A stretch of DNA of 58,187 nucleotides from Alphaproteobacteria bacterium (GCA_017477185.1 JAFUXF010000014.1:1-58187), one strand, 5' to 3'. Numbered from the stretch's first letter, positions 1 through 8,281 are shown. The notes: generated by a model not told the origin, from the letters alone. Made by a program: numbers and translations.

Positions 1-1
1 C

Positions 2-505
2 TACTACGGATGCGGTGCTCGTAAGAATGGTGGAGGCGCAATGGCTGTTCCATTTCTTAAAGTTCCGTCCTCAAGTTTAGGGGATAATCATAAGTCAGAC
101 AAAACAGTCGTTAAAACGTGTGTCAAAAAAGCTGAAGAGCCTAAATCGTGTACACCAAAATGCACCCCAAGTGTTTGGCCTAATTGTCCGGAAGGTGCTG
201 AAGAATCTTCTTATGATGATGGTTGCGGAGGACAATGTCATGAATGCTTACGACCTACAGTGATAAGGGTAATTACCGGATATTCTTGCACTCCCGTCGA
301 AATGGCTAATGCAGATGTTGAGATGAAGGAATTTTATGATTACTATAATGTTGACAGCAAAGGTAATCGTGAGTTTTCAAACAGTGGTGAAATTTGTTGT
401 TGGTGGATTGAAGATTCTCCTGCTATGTCTGCAATGGATAATTGTGAAAAAACAGGAAGTGCAGATGTAGGCGATGAGTCTGTTGCTACGGCTGTTCCTT
501 ATTAA
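2..505 (+). CDS. C-terminal part of a cysteine-rich protein, 5' end outside window
   Basis: The reading frame is open from base 2, with no stop before the stop codon at 503-505, so the internal ATG at 41 is probably not the start and the gene is truncated by the window edge. The visible 167 residues hold many cysteines (Cys clusters such as CTPKC, CGGQCHEC and ICCWW), which suggests a disulfide-bonded secreted or surface protein. No family is recognised. The cysteine-rich secreted protein at the right edge (57603 onward) is similar in style, but its repeat unit is not visible here. A weak hairpin follows at 658-680. Function is unknown. Confidence 0.6.
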   Translation, partial: YYGCGARKNGGGAMAVPFLKVPSSSLGDNHKSDKTVVKTCVKKAEEPKSCTPKCTPSVWPNCPEGAEESSYDDGCGGQCHECLRPTVIRVITGYSCTPVEMANADVEMKEFYDYYNVDSKGNREFSNSGEICCWWIEDSPAMSAMDNCEKTGSADVGDESVATAVPY

Positions 506-657
506 ATTTCTAAATGATAGTTTAGACAAAAGGTATATGGTTATGCTTTAAATAGCTGGTGAGTGAGGAGGTGTTTTCGTAAATAGAACTTTGTTCGTTA
601 TTATTGCTTGTACGCTTAATGTGTTGCCTATATCTTTGCATTTGTATACATGTATGA

Positions 658-684
658 AGCCCTCTACTTAGTTGAGGGCTTTGT
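658..684. terminator. candidate terminator hairpin between the convergent cysteine-rich gene and tyrS
   Basis: A 7-bp stem AGCCCTC/GAGGGCT with a 9-nt loop is followed by a short T-rich run (TTTGTC). It lies between two convergent genes and could end either. The T-run is weak. Confidence 0.45.
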
Positions 685-706
685 CTGACTACTGACGGAT
701 TTAATT

Positions 707-1957
707 TTAGATGATCTTGACGAGGCCGTGTTTCTTTTTGCCCTGGGAGAGTTTGATTTTACCATCAATCATATCATCAACAGAAAGCTTATAGTTTTCG
801 TCGGTAATGACATTGTCGTTGAGTTTGAGACCGGCTTGTTTAATCAGGCGACGGGCCTCACCTTTGCTTGCGACAAAACCCAACGATAAAAAGGCATCTA
901 AAATACCAGTGCCGGCAGCACAGTCAATGCTTGGCAGATCGCCGCCGGAAATTCCCTGCTCAAAGGTTTTGATTGCGGTTTCTTGAGCGGTGCGAGCGGC
1001 TTCTTCACCACGGCAGATTTTGGTGGCTTCAAAAGCTAAAATCTTCTTTGCCTCGTTGATTTCTTTATCCTGCAAAGCAGACAGACGATTAACTTCACTC
1101 ATCGGCAGATCGGTATAAATACTCAAGCACATTTTAACCTCACTGTCCCCAATGTTGCGGAAGTATTGATAATAGTCATAAGAGGGAAGTTTTTCTTCAT
1201 TAATCCAGACGGCATTGCCTTCGGATTTGCCCATTTTCTTGCCGTTCGAATCGGTAATAATCGGGCTGGTGAAGCCGAATAATTCGACATTATGGCGACG
1301 ACGACCGAGTTCCGTGCCGGAGGTGATGTTGCCCCATTGGTCAGCACCGGCGATTTGGGCGCGGCAACCATATTTATTATATAATTCGCAGAAATCGTAG
1401 CCTTGCAAAAGCATATAGTTGAACTCTAAGAAAGACATTGGTTGTTCTCTCTCTAAACGAGACTTTACGCTGTCCATGGTGAGCATACGATTGACAGAGT
1501 AGTATGTTCCGATATCACGCAAAAAGGCAAGATAATTAATATCCTTGAACCAATCCCAGTTATCAACCATCATGGCATCTGTCGGTCCATCACCGAATTT
1601 GAGGAATTTGGAAAAAGATTTTTTTAGTCCGACGATATTTTGCGCTAATGTTTCTTCACTCAAAAACGGACGGAGCTTATCTTTACCGCTCGGGTCTCCG
1701 ATGCGTGCTGTCGCCCCGCCGACCAGCGTTAAGGGTTTGTGTCCGCATTTTTGAAACCAACGTAACATCATTAACGGGACAATGTGTCCGACATGCAAGC
1801 TATCTCCGGTCGGATCTGAGCCCAAGTATCCGACAGCCGGTTGGCCGGCTTTTTCGCACTCATAAAGATAGGTGTCAAAGCCTTCTTCATTGGTGCATTG
1901 ATTGTAAAAGCCGCGTTCCAGCATAATGTTCATAAATTCGGATTTAAATTTGCTCAT
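707..1957 (-). CDS. tyrS: tyrosyl-tRNA synthetase
   Basis: This class I aminoacyl-tRNA synthetase charges tRNA-Tyr in the cytoplasm. The 416-residue length fits the bacterial TyrRS family. The HIGH-type signature reads HVGHIVPL in the N-terminal Rossmann fold, and the KMSKS loop reads KKMGKSEGNAVW near residue 235. An S4-like RNA-binding segment (LGFVASKGEARRLIKQAGL) lies at the C terminus. The ATG at 1957 is supported by an AAGGAA Shine-Dalgarno about 8 nt upstream. The gene is divergent from anmK, with an 89-bp shared upstream region. Confidence 0.97.
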   Translation of the reverse strand: MSKFKSEFMNIMLERGFYNQCTNEEGFDTYLYECEKAGQPAVGYLGSDPTGDSLHVGHIVPLMMLRWFQKCGHKPLTLVGGATARIGDPSGKDKLRPFLSEETLAQNIVGLKKSFSKFLKFGDGPTDAMMVDNWDWFKDINYLAFLRDIGTYYSVNRMLTMDSVKSRLEREQPMSFLEFNYMLLQGYDFCELYNKYGCRAQIAGADQWGNITSGTELGRRRHNVELFGFTSPIITDSNGKKMGKSEGNAVWINEEKLPSYDYYQYFRNIGDSEVKMCLSIYTDLPMSEVNRLSALQDKEINEAKKILAFEATKICRGEEAARTAQETAIKTFEQGISGGDLPSIDCAAGTGILDAFLSLGFVASKGEARRLIKQAGLKLNDNVITDENYKLSVDDMIDGKIKLSQGKKKHGLVKII

Positions 1958-2046
1958 TTTTTCGTTCCTTTGATACTCAAGATAAACTTAATTTTAACCG
2001 ATACTATCATATAATTCTAACATTGCAAGAGGAGACTTAGACTTTT

Positions 2047-3144
2047 ATGCCGACGATTAAATCTTATGGTGCTTTAGGTGTGCTTAGCGGATCAGCCTTA
2101 GATGGGGTCGATCTCGCGTATATCCGTACTGACGGAATAGATGTTTATGAGTTTGGGCACATGATGACTGTTCCGTATGAGGAAACTATGCGTCAAAAAA
2201 TTCGTGCAGTGTTGGGATTACATCCGGATACACCAGAAAATCAACATTTATTGAATGAAGTTGAACGAGAGTTAACACTCTTTTGGGCACAAGCCGTTAA
2301 GGATTATATCGAAACATATGGTGTTCAGATTGATGTTATCGGACTAGAAGGGCATACTGTCTACAATAATCCGCAAGAGCATTTTATTTATCAGCTCGGC
2401 GATGGCGAATTGTTGGCACAACAAATCGGTGTTAAAGTGGTTTATAATTTTCATGCGGCAGATATTGCTGCCGGTGGGCAGGGAGCTCCCTTGGATGTGA
2501 CCTATTACAATGCGATTACCTCACAACAAGAACGTTCTTTAGCGGTAATTGATATTTCAGGAATTTCAAGTATTGCTTGGTTGGGGAGTTATGGCGAAAT
2601 GGTGGCTTTTAACTCCGGTCCGGGAAATGCCGCTATTGATGAGTGGGTGATGAAGCATGCCTCCATGCATATGGATTATAATGGTAAATTAGCAATTACC
2701 GGTCATGTGAATGAGCAAATTGTTGCCGCTATGATGAAACATAAGTATTTTGCCAAGTACCCGCCAAAGTCAACACATCGGGAAGAATTCAAAGAAAAAC
2801 TCGAGCATTTAGAGGGCTTATCCTTAGAGGACGGGGCCGCGACGGCAACAGCTTTTGTGGCGGAATCGATTGCCTATTCTCTGTTACTTTATGTTCCCGA
2901 AATTCCTAAACGGATTATGGTTTGCGGCGGTGGGGCGAAAAATCCGACTTTGATGCGCTTTCTACGGCAACGTCTGCCCAATATCGAAGTATGTACGGCG
3001 GAAGATTGGGGCTATAATTCATTAGCAATCGGTGTCCAGGCGGTGGCTTATCAGGCGGTGCGACGGTTGCACTGTTTGCCGATATCGTTTCCGACGACGA
3101 CGGGGGTGGTTGAGCCGATGGTCGGCGGCAAAATCGTGGGGTAA
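2047..3144 (+). CDS. anmK: anhydro-N-acetylmuramic acid kinase
   Basis: The enzyme phosphorylates and opens 1,6-anhydro-N-acetylmuramic acid during peptidoglycan recycling, giving MurNAc-6-phosphate. At 365 residues it matches the family. Recognisable motifs in order are GVLSGSALDGVD near the N terminus (family form GxMSGTSLDGxD), HAADIAAGGQGAPL around residue 140, FNSGPGNAAIDEW around 195, and CGGGAKNPTLM near 296. A GAGGAG Shine-Dalgarno stands before the ATG at 2047. Functionally it pairs with the lytic transglycosylase at 17525, which would release anhydro-muropeptides. The 3' region carries the hairpin and direct repeats at 3173-3350. Confidence 0.95.
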   Translation: MPTIKSYGALGVLSGSALDGVDLAYIRTDGIDVYEFGHMMTVPYEETMRQKIRAVLGLHPDTPENQHLLNEVERELTLFWAQAVKDYIETYGVQIDVIGLEGHTVYNNPQEHFIYQLGDGELLAQQIGVKVVYNFHAADIAAGGQGAPLDVTYYNAITSQQERSLAVIDISGISSIAWLGSYGEMVAFNSGPGNAAIDEWVMKHASMHMDYNGKLAITGHVNEQIVAAMMKHKYFAKYPPKSTHREEFKEKLEHLEGLSLEDGAATATAFVAESIAYSLLLYVPEIPKRIMVCGGGAKNPTLMRFLRQRLPNIEVCTAEDWGYNSLAIGVQAVAYQAVRRLHCLPISFPTTTGVVEPMVGGKIVG

Positions 3145-3172
3145 AATTCGTATAATGGGCGATTAGTTCGTC

Positions 3173-3232
3173 GTTTATAACAAAAATGTCCTCACGTAGG
3201 TTTAACTACGCTGCGGGATTTTTGTGATAAAC
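3173..3232. repeat. long imperfect intergenic hairpin, element 1 of a dispersed family
   Basis: The arms start with GTTTATAACAAAAAT and end with ATTTTTGTGATAAAC, and they flank an inner CGTAG-GTTTAA-CTACG stem-loop. The core at 3191-3215 matches 22 of 25 bases with the core of the element at 44331-44355. It may also serve as the anmK terminator. Confidence 0.65.
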
Positions 3233-3266
3233 TCCTGCTACTCGCCTCATTCTCCGAATTTTATTA
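3226..3266. repeat. 41-bp direct repeat, copy 1
   Basis: This 41-bp unit recurs at 3310-3350 with one mismatch (GCCTC versus GTCTC). Copy 1 begins inside the right arm of the hairpin at 3173-3232. Confidence 0.8.
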
Positions 3267-3309
3267 AGAGTGACTGGTGCAGGTTTCTCCAATATCGTGT
3301 TTTAAGAGG

Positions 3310-3350
3310 GATAAACTCCTGCTACTCGTCTCATTCTCCGAATTTTATTA
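3310..3350. repeat. 41-bp direct repeat, copy 2
   Basis: This is the second copy of the unit at 3226-3266, offset by 84 bp, with a single base difference. It lies in the convergent gap between anmK and the kinase gene at 3379. Confidence 0.8.
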
Positions 3351-3378
3351 GGAACTACTAGGGCAGATTCCTTAAAAA

Positions 3379-4458
3379 TTATTGGTGTTGCGTTTCGCGT
3401 AATAATCTGAATTGTTGTAAATTGAGTTTCGGTTGCTGTGTTTGATGCTGTTGAGGTTTTCTCGTAGCCAATCGTCGTTTGCTACTTGATAATATTCGTT
3501 GTGTCTGGTAATCTTGAGCAATTTGTTGACGATATTTTTTTAAGTTGCTAATTGCGTAATTATTTATTGTTTCTGCGGTTTTTAATTCTTTTTCAATATT
3601 GAAATTAGTATCTCTGTTCTCTATTGTTTTAGCCTGTTCATCAGTAGCTTGTAATTTCTTTTTTTCCGCTAATTGTAAAAATTCTAGTTGTTCAATCTGA
3701 TAAGCTCTATCGATTGTTTTCATAGAAATTTTTTTATCGGAGTATTTGTTGTATGATTGAACGGCTTGTTTAATAAAGTTTCGTCCATAAGGTATCAATT
3801 TCATAAAATCACTGTGGCGATAGTTAATTCCGAGTTCACCAAAATCAAATACACCAGCTAATTTATTCTCTTCGTTAATAACAAAGTTTCCACCATGCAT
3901 ATCATTATGGCTTAAGACAATATCATTTTCATCAATATTTAGCTTTCTGTATCGTATACCCTGATTTTTTAGTAATCTTGCTCCATTGTTATCAGCGTAT
4001 TCTTTAGATTTTTTATTATTATTAAAATGAGTCATATTTAAAATATGTGGATCTATGCCATCGATAGGAACTTGGTGTAATTGAGCTAAAAATTTTCCTA
4101 AATCTTGTGCTAATAAATTGAGTTCATTTTTTGATAGAGAAGAAGAATGTTTATTGCGATGATTTTCTTGTGTTCTGTCATTTAGTGTTTTACCTGAAAT
4201 TTCTTTATGAACACTGATTCCATTAATAATATTAACTACAGGAATGTTTAAATCAGGGGCATGTTCTTTTATATAATGTGTTATGGTTTCTTCTCTTTTA
4301 TATCCTTGTAGAGTGGAATCTTTTTTTGGGATTCTGACAATAGTTTGCCCATAGGCTAAGGCTTTGGAATTTTCACTAAAAGGAAGCTCTTCCGGTGTTT
4401 GTCCAGGAAACAATTTTTGTGCATTGTCGAGTAATATGTTATATTCTTCTGCGGTCAT
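3379..4458 (-). CDS. APH/choline-kinase-like phosphotransferase
   Basis: The protein has the aminoglycoside phosphotransferase/choline kinase fold. The catalytic loop reads SHNDMHGGNFV around residue 185 (family form HxDxxxxN) and is followed by a metal-binding DFGELG motif. A LGKFLAQLHQ helix precedes it, as in the family. The substrate cannot be told: small-molecule kinases of this group act on choline, sugars, antibiotics or homoserine. The C-terminal 90 residues are charged and Gln/His-rich (for example KPQQHQTQQPKLNLQQF), which is unusual and probably disordered. The start ATG has an AAGGAT Shine-Dalgarno. It lies 87 bp downstream of mtnN on the same strand, possibly cotranscribed. Confidence 0.75.
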   Translation of the reverse strand: MTAEEYNILLDNAQKLFPGQTPEELPFSENSKALAYGQTIVRIPKKDSTLQGYKREETITHYIKEHAPDLNIPVVNIINGISVHKEISGKTLNDRTQENHRNKHSSSLSKNELNLLAQDLGKFLAQLHQVPIDGIDPHILNMTHFNNNKKSKEYADNNGARLLKNQGIRYRKLNIDENDIVLSHNDMHGGNFVINEENKLAGVFDFGELGINYRHSDFMKLIPYGRNFIKQAVQSYNKYSDKKISMKTIDRAYQIEQLEFLQLAEKKKLQATDEQAKTIENRDTNFNIEKELKTAETINNYAISNLKKYRQQIAQDYQTQRILSSSKRRLATRKPQQHQTQQPKLNLQQFRLLRETQHQ

Positions 4459-4545
4459 CTTTTTCTATCCTTATTCGCTTTTAATACAATATTATCACAG
4501 TATAGATATTTTGTCTACTGTATTATACCAGAAGGAAAAATGTTC

Positions 4546-5250
4546 CTAATCCCCGAATCTTTCGTCTTCTTTGATTTGAACGAGTTGTTCTAAGATATTG
4601 AATGATTTTTCGGGGGCGAGAGACCAAAAGTTTTTATACTGTTCAGCGTGGTTGGTAATACCGGGGGTGTCGCTGATGAGGCGGACGGACAAAAACGGCG
4701 TATTATACAGGTAGCAAATCTGTGCAATCGCGTTTGATTCCATATCAACCGCCAAAGCTTCCGGAAACAGTTGTTTGATGTGTTGTAACTCTTCTAACTT
4801 TGTCACAAACAAATCGCCGCTGACAGTTAGCCCTAAATGGATTTTCAAATCTGTTTTGAGGTTTGGTGCGGCACGTAATAAGGTTTTATCACCAATGTAA
4901 CGTGCAGGAAGGTCTTGCACTTGTCCATAAACATTGCCTTCGCCGTACCAAGCATCGTGATATGTTGTTTGCTGGGCAATGACAACGTCCATGACACCGA
5001 GAGACTTGTCTAAGGCGCCGGCAATGCCTGTGTTAATAATGCGTGTCGGGTGGAAGTTGTTAATCATCTCAACCGTTGCGGCGGCGGCATTGACTTTACC
5101 CATGCCGGACTTCATCACAACAACGTCTTGTCCGTCTAACTGCCCTTCAATAAAATGGATATGCCTTAAATTTTGCTCTTTTTTATGGGTGAGATTTTGT
5201 GCAACAAGCTCAAATTCTTTTTGTAATGCAACGATAATTCCGGTTTTCAT
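4546..5250 (-). CDS. mtnN: 5'-methylthioadenosine/S-adenosylhomocysteine nucleosidase
   Basis: The enzyme hydrolyses the N-glycosidic bond of MTA and SAH, recycling SAM by-products. At 234 residues it fits the PNP/UDP phosphorylase-like family. Visible family motifs are GIIVALQKEFELV at the N terminus, KSGMGKVNAAAAT around 47, NTGIAGAL around 73, SGDLFV around 144, VDMESNAIAQ around 168 (family VxMExxA, ribose contact) and RLISDTPG around 190 with the catalytic Asp. It is the first gene after tRNA-His on this strand. Confidence 0.95.
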   Translation of the reverse strand: MKTGIIVALQKEFELVAQNLTHKKEQNLRHIHFIEGQLDGQDVVVMKSGMGKVNAAAATVEMINNFHPTRIINTGIAGALDKSLGVMDVVIAQQTTYHDAWYGEGNVYGQVQDLPARYIGDKTLLRAAPNLKTDLKIHLGLTVSGDLFVTKLEELQHIKQLFPEALAVDMESNAIAQICYLYNTPFLSVRLISDTPGITNHAEQYKNFWSLAPEKSFNILEQLVQIKEDERFGD

Positions 5251-5300
5251 GTTTTATCCTTTAGGTTTAGTCTCTGTTATCAGAATCGAGCAGTGGATAT

Positions 5301-5324
5301 AAAAAAACTCCTCGAAAGGAGTTA
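5301..5324 (-). terminator. terminator of tRNA-His
   Basis: Read on the minus strand, AACTCC-TTTCGA-GGAGTT is followed by a run of seven or more T. It starts four bases after the tRNA CCA end. Confidence 0.9.
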
Positions 5325-5327
5325 AAA

Positions 5328-5404
5328 TGGGGCGGACGATCAGGCTCGAACTGACGACAACCGGTACCACAAACCGGGGCTCTACCAACTGAGCTACGTC
5401 CGCC
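5328..5404 (-). tRNA. tRNA-His (anticodon GTG)
   Basis: The minus strand folds into a full cloverleaf: acceptor GCGGACG/CGTCCGC with the extra 5' G(-1) opposite C73 that marks tRNA-His, D stem GCTC/GAGC, anticodon stem CCGGT/ACCGG around loop TTGTGGT, and a T arm with TTCGAGC. The CCA end is encoded. A terminator follows directly, so it is a single-gene transcript. Confidence 0.97.
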
Positions 5405-5416
5405 GACAAGGAAGGT

Positions 5417-5443
5417 TTTATAGATAATCACCTTAAAAGTCAA
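5417..5443 (-). promoter_or_regulatory. candidate sigma-70 promoter for tRNA-His
   Basis: On the minus strand TTGACT and TATAAA are separated by 15 bp, 13 bp before the tRNA 5' end. The spacer is shorter than the usual 17. Confidence 0.5.
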
Positions 5444-5487
5444 GTAAAAAAATGTGACCTGATAAGAAACTTTCTAAAATCACTCAA

Positions 5488-5838
5488 TTATTTTCTTAAA
5501 GCGACTTCGTCCCATGTTTTGAGACCAATTTTAGACCAATCAACCGGAATTTTATCAACAATCTGCATATCAACATAGTAGCTCTCTTTGATATTCTCAA
5601 GAATCGTTTCTACCATGATAATACGCTTGCTTTTGCGTAATTCACTCCTAATCTCAGGATTGATATAATCCAAGATAATTCTTTCCTCAGGCTGACGTAA
5701 AAACACCGCATGATCATACCCATCATAAATAATGCGCGGGTTATCAGGATGATCTTTTTTGGCCTCGATAAAAATGTACAGCTCATTATTTTCATCAGCT
5801 GCGACAACATATTTTTTTTCAGTAACGTATTCGGTCAT
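5488..5838 (-). CDS. uncharacterised 116-residue protein
   Basis: No family is recognised. The protein is soluble, charged and rich in aromatic and beta-prone residues, with no signal peptide or membrane segment. It ends in KIGLKTWDEVALRK. Its start lies 2 nt after the stop of the 5841-6167 gene, and its CGGAGG Shine-Dalgarno lies inside the last codons of that gene, so the two are translationally coupled and probably work together. Function is unknown. Confidence 0.7.
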   Translation of the reverse strand: MTEYVTEKKYVVAADENNELYIFIEAKKDHPDNPRIIYDGYDHAVFLRQPEERIILDYINPEIRSELRKSKRIIMVETILENIKESYYVDMQIVDKIPVDWSKIGLKTWDEVALRK

Positions 5839-5840
5839 GA

Positions 5841-6167
5841 CTAATGACTATTACCTCCGAAGCCTTTCCGAACACAATTCATAAACTCTTTTGAGCTAAA
5901 AGTGCCATTCTCTTTTGTTGGATCTGAAGCCATTATCATGGCAGTTGCACCTGCAATAGAAAGGGCTAACAAACCTTTACCACTTACATTTTCATCTTCG
6001 TTGATTAAATTTTTTCCTTCATTAAAGCCAATTACTGCTGAACCGAACATTACAATGTTTGCAATTGTGTATTTTCCATTTCTTTTTGCCCATGAAATAA
6101 ATTTGTTTCCCGAAGGATGCAAATTGGTAATTTTTTTATCTGAAATATCAACTTTTTCGTAACTCAT
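5841..6167 (-). CDS. uncharacterised 108-residue membrane protein
   Basis: Two hydrophobic stretches are visible, YTIANIVMFGSAVIGF around residues 33-48 and GLLALSIAGATAMIMA around 65-80, suggesting a small two-helix inner-membrane protein with a positively charged N-terminal segment. The start has an AGGAG Shine-Dalgarno. It is the first gene of a two-gene unit with 5488-5838. No family is recognised. Confidence 0.7.
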   Translation of the reverse strand: MSYEKVDISDKKITNLHPSGNKFISWAKRNGKYTIANIVMFGSAVIGFNEGKNLINEDENVSGKGLLALSIAGATAMIMASDPTKENGTFSSKEFMNCVRKGFGGNSH

Positions 6168-6277
6168 CTTTTTTCTCCTGAGCTGTTATACTTGAGTTCA
6201 TTATATCATTTTAGACAAAATTGGTCAAGAGTTTTCATCAAAATTAGTGTCATTAAAGCAGATATATATTAAAAAGC

Positions 6278-6300
6278 AATTAAATATGTGAAGATATGCA
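6278..6300. repeat. 23-bp direct repeat, copy 1
   Basis: The unit AATTAAATATGNGNAGATATGCA recurs at 6365-6387 with two mismatches. The intervening 64 bp are clearly GC-richer than their surroundings and contain a GTTGC-TGGC-GCAAC hairpin and GCCGG/CCGG segments. This lies in the 288-bp gap between divergent genes. Confidence 0.65.
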
Positions 6301-6364
6301 AAGATTTGTGTTGCTGGCGCAACCAATTTGTGGATGCCGGATATGGCAAAGCCGGTGGGGTGGT

Positions 6365-6387
6365 AATTAAATATGGGTAGATATGCA
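6365..6387. repeat. 23-bp direct repeat, copy 2
   Basis: This is the second copy of the unit at 6278-6300 and lies 68 bp before the start at 6456. It could be a regulator binding site or the edge of a small inserted segment. Confidence 0.65.
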
Positions 6388-6455
6388 GAAAAATTAAGAA
6401 AACACTTTATTTTGTGCCTTCAAAGTGCTATACTGCGCTCATTACGGAGAAAAAC

Positions 6456-7262
6456 ATGGATAAAAATCAAATTTTGCAAGAAACCATGAATCAACTGATA
6501 GAGCGCGCTATTGGCAAAAATTTACTGACTGATGTTCCGTTAGGTTTCCGGCAAATGCAGGCTCTTGATACGCTTAATCGCTATTGCGTTGAGCAAACTT
6601 TGGGTGATGAAGAGGTAATGCGTGATCCGCGTAAATTGGCTTATAAGTCTAATCAAGAACTGCAACTTGCCTTGTCAGCATTATGTTTGTCGCAATCTCT
6701 CATTCGTTCGAAACGAAGTTATAAAGAAACCAGAGAATTTTTTAGCTCTAATATTGTGGTGACAATGAATGAAAGTGGGCTAAAATCTGTTTCTTTTGGC
6801 AAAATTGCACCCGATTTGGTGCAAGAAGCGATTTATGACAGTATCGTTGAAGATTGGAAAATCTATCGTGATCGTGAAGGAATGAACATAAAATCTTTAA
6901 TTGATGTTAAAACCAATTTTACGGGTTTGAGCGGTTTTTTGCGTGGTGGTAATAAAGTTCAGGAATTTGCTCGCTTTAATCGAAAATATTTTGAAAAAGA
7001 GAAGAAAAAGGAAGAACGGGCGCGTGAAAATTTAGAGAACAGTATGCGTGCCGCAATTGCTCAGAATGTTATGTCAAAAATGACGGATAAACTCCTAGCA
7101 GAAGGGAAGTCTCCACAAGAAATTATGGATTCTCTTATGAACAGTTTAGAATATAAACCGCAAAAACAAAAAACACGCCCATCACCCCAACTCATAGATA
7201 AAAAAGTCGAAGAAAATATTGCCTTTTTACTTGAAGACAGAAGTAACGAACGTGAAAAATAA
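6456..7262 (+). CDS. uncharacterised 268-residue protein
   Basis: An in-frame start exists upstream at 6414, but the ATG at 6456 has a CGGAG Shine-Dalgarno 7 nt before it and is preferred. The protein looks soluble and mostly helical. A strongly charged segment (EKEKKKEERARENLENS) lies around residues 178-196, followed by a helical region with AEGKSPQEIMDSLMNSL. No catalytic motif or family is recognised. It is convergent with sodB, with 2 bp between the stops. Function is unknown. Confidence 0.7.
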   Translation: MDKNQILQETMNQLIERAIGKNLLTDVPLGFRQMQALDTLNRYCVEQTLGDEEVMRDPRKLAYKSNQELQLALSALCLSQSLIRSKRSYKETREFFSSNIVVTMNESGLKSVSFGKIAPDLVQEAIYDSIVEDWKIYRDREGMNIKSLIDVKTNFTGLSGFLRGGNKVQEFARFNRKYFEKEKKKEERARENLENSMRAAIAQNVMSKMTDKLLAEGKSPQEIMDSLMNSLEYKPQKQKTRPSPQLIDKKVEENIAFLLEDRSNEREK

Positions 7263-7264
7263 AT

Positions 7265-7846
7265 TTAATCAGCGAGAATAACCATCAAATTATTCATAAA
7301 AACTTCTACAAATTCGGCACGGCGGTTTTGATAATCAAGATAGTAAGCGTGTTCCCACACGTCACAGGTTGTCAGAGGTTTTAATCCGTGTGCCAAAGGG
7401 GTGTCGGCGTTGGTCGTTTTCATCACGGCTAATTTGCCATTCGTTTTTTCGACCAGCCATGCCCAACCGGAACCAAATTGAGAAACTGCGGCTTGTTTGA
7501 ATTCCGCTCTAAAATTTTCAAAACTGCCAAAATCACGAATAATTCTATCTTCCAACGAACTATTTTCTATTTTTCCTCCAGTCGGTGACATGGAGTTCCA
7601 GAAAAAAGAGTGATTCCAAGCCTGTGCCGCATTATTAAAAATAGCCTCATATTCCGGTTCATCAGCGGTTTCGGTAATAATTTCTTCTAAGGGCAAGGTG
7701 GCAAAACGGGTACCCGTTATCAGTTTATTTAGGTTATCAATATATGTCTGATGGTGTTTTTGATAGTGAAATTCCATTGTGCGTGCACTGATAAAAGGTT
7801 CTAACGCGTTTAACTCATAAGGCAATGCTGGTAATGTAAACATCAT
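7265..7846 (-). CDS. sodB: superoxide dismutase, Fe type
   Basis: The protein converts superoxide to oxygen and hydrogen peroxide. The four metal ligands of the Fe/Mn family are present: His27 in EFHYQKHH, His79 in AWNHSFFW, Asp162 and His166 in CDVWEHAYYLDYQNRR. Gln75 in NNAAQAWNH is the residue typical of iron-dependent members. At 193 residues it is family length. The ATG follows the fliJ stop codon directly (TAAATG), and its AGGAG Shine-Dalgarno lies within the last fliJ codons, so it is coupled to the flagellar genes fliI-fliJ. Confidence 0.95.
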   Translation of the reverse strand: MMFTLPALPYELNALEPFISARTMEFHYQKHHQTYIDNLNKLITGTRFATLPLEEIITETADEPEYEAIFNNAAQAWNHSFFWNSMSPTGGKIENSSLEDRIIRDFGSFENFRAEFKQAAVSQFGSGWAWLVEKTNGKLAVMKTTNADTPLAHGLKPLTTCDVWEHAYYLDYQNRRAEFVEVFMNNLMVILAD

Positions 7847-8281
7847 TTATTCTCCTGTATCAATTTCTTCATGATGTTTTATATAGCTATTCGTTCCGAT
7901 TTCATCAAGTTGCTTTTGTAATTTTAAATCTTCTTCATGCTGGGCACGTTTTTGACGATTTTCATCAATAATCTCATAAGTCTTTTGCTCTTTATACATG
8001 TCGGCAATAATGTCGCGTACTTGTTCTATTTGTTGTTCAAGAGAGGCAATTTGAGCCTCATAACTCTCTTTAGTTTCAAGATATTTTTTGACATAAGCTC
8101 CAAAATCGCCAACTAATTGATTTTGTCTTTGACATTCTTTATCTAATTCAAATTGTTGATTTAATGCGGAAAGTTTAGAAATTATGATATCTTGCTGTTC
8201 TTGCAAGGCAACCAAAATTTTACGTTGTTCGTTGATATTGAATTTTTCTATCCGACCTAAAATTTGCAGAGCATTTTTCAT
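7847..8281 (-). CDS. fliJ: FliJ-like flagellar export chaperone
   Basis: The 144-residue protein is almost entirely a charged heptad-rich coiled coil, for example in SYEAQIASLEQQIEQVRDII. That matches FliJ, the stalk-like component of the flagellar type III export apparatus that works with the ATPase FliI. Sequence identity in this family is always low, so the call rests on coiled-coil character, length and position directly after fliI (5-bp gap). Confidence 0.75.
   Translation of the reverse strand: MKNALQILGRIEKFNINEQRKILVALQEQQDIIISKLSALNQQFELDKECQRQNQLVGDFGAYVKKYLETKESYEAQIASLEQQIEQVRDIIADMYKEQKTYEIIDENRQKRAQHEEDLKLQKQLDEIGTNSYIKHHEEIDTGE

Noticed and set aside
41..505. Complete gene starting at the ATG at 41
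   Set aside because: The frame is open to base 2 without a stop, and no Shine-Dalgarno precedes the ATG at 41, so the gene is more likely cut by the edge.
6291..6372. A 24-codon ORF in the GC-rich island
   Set aside because: It has no ribosome site and no recognisable motif, and is too short to support.
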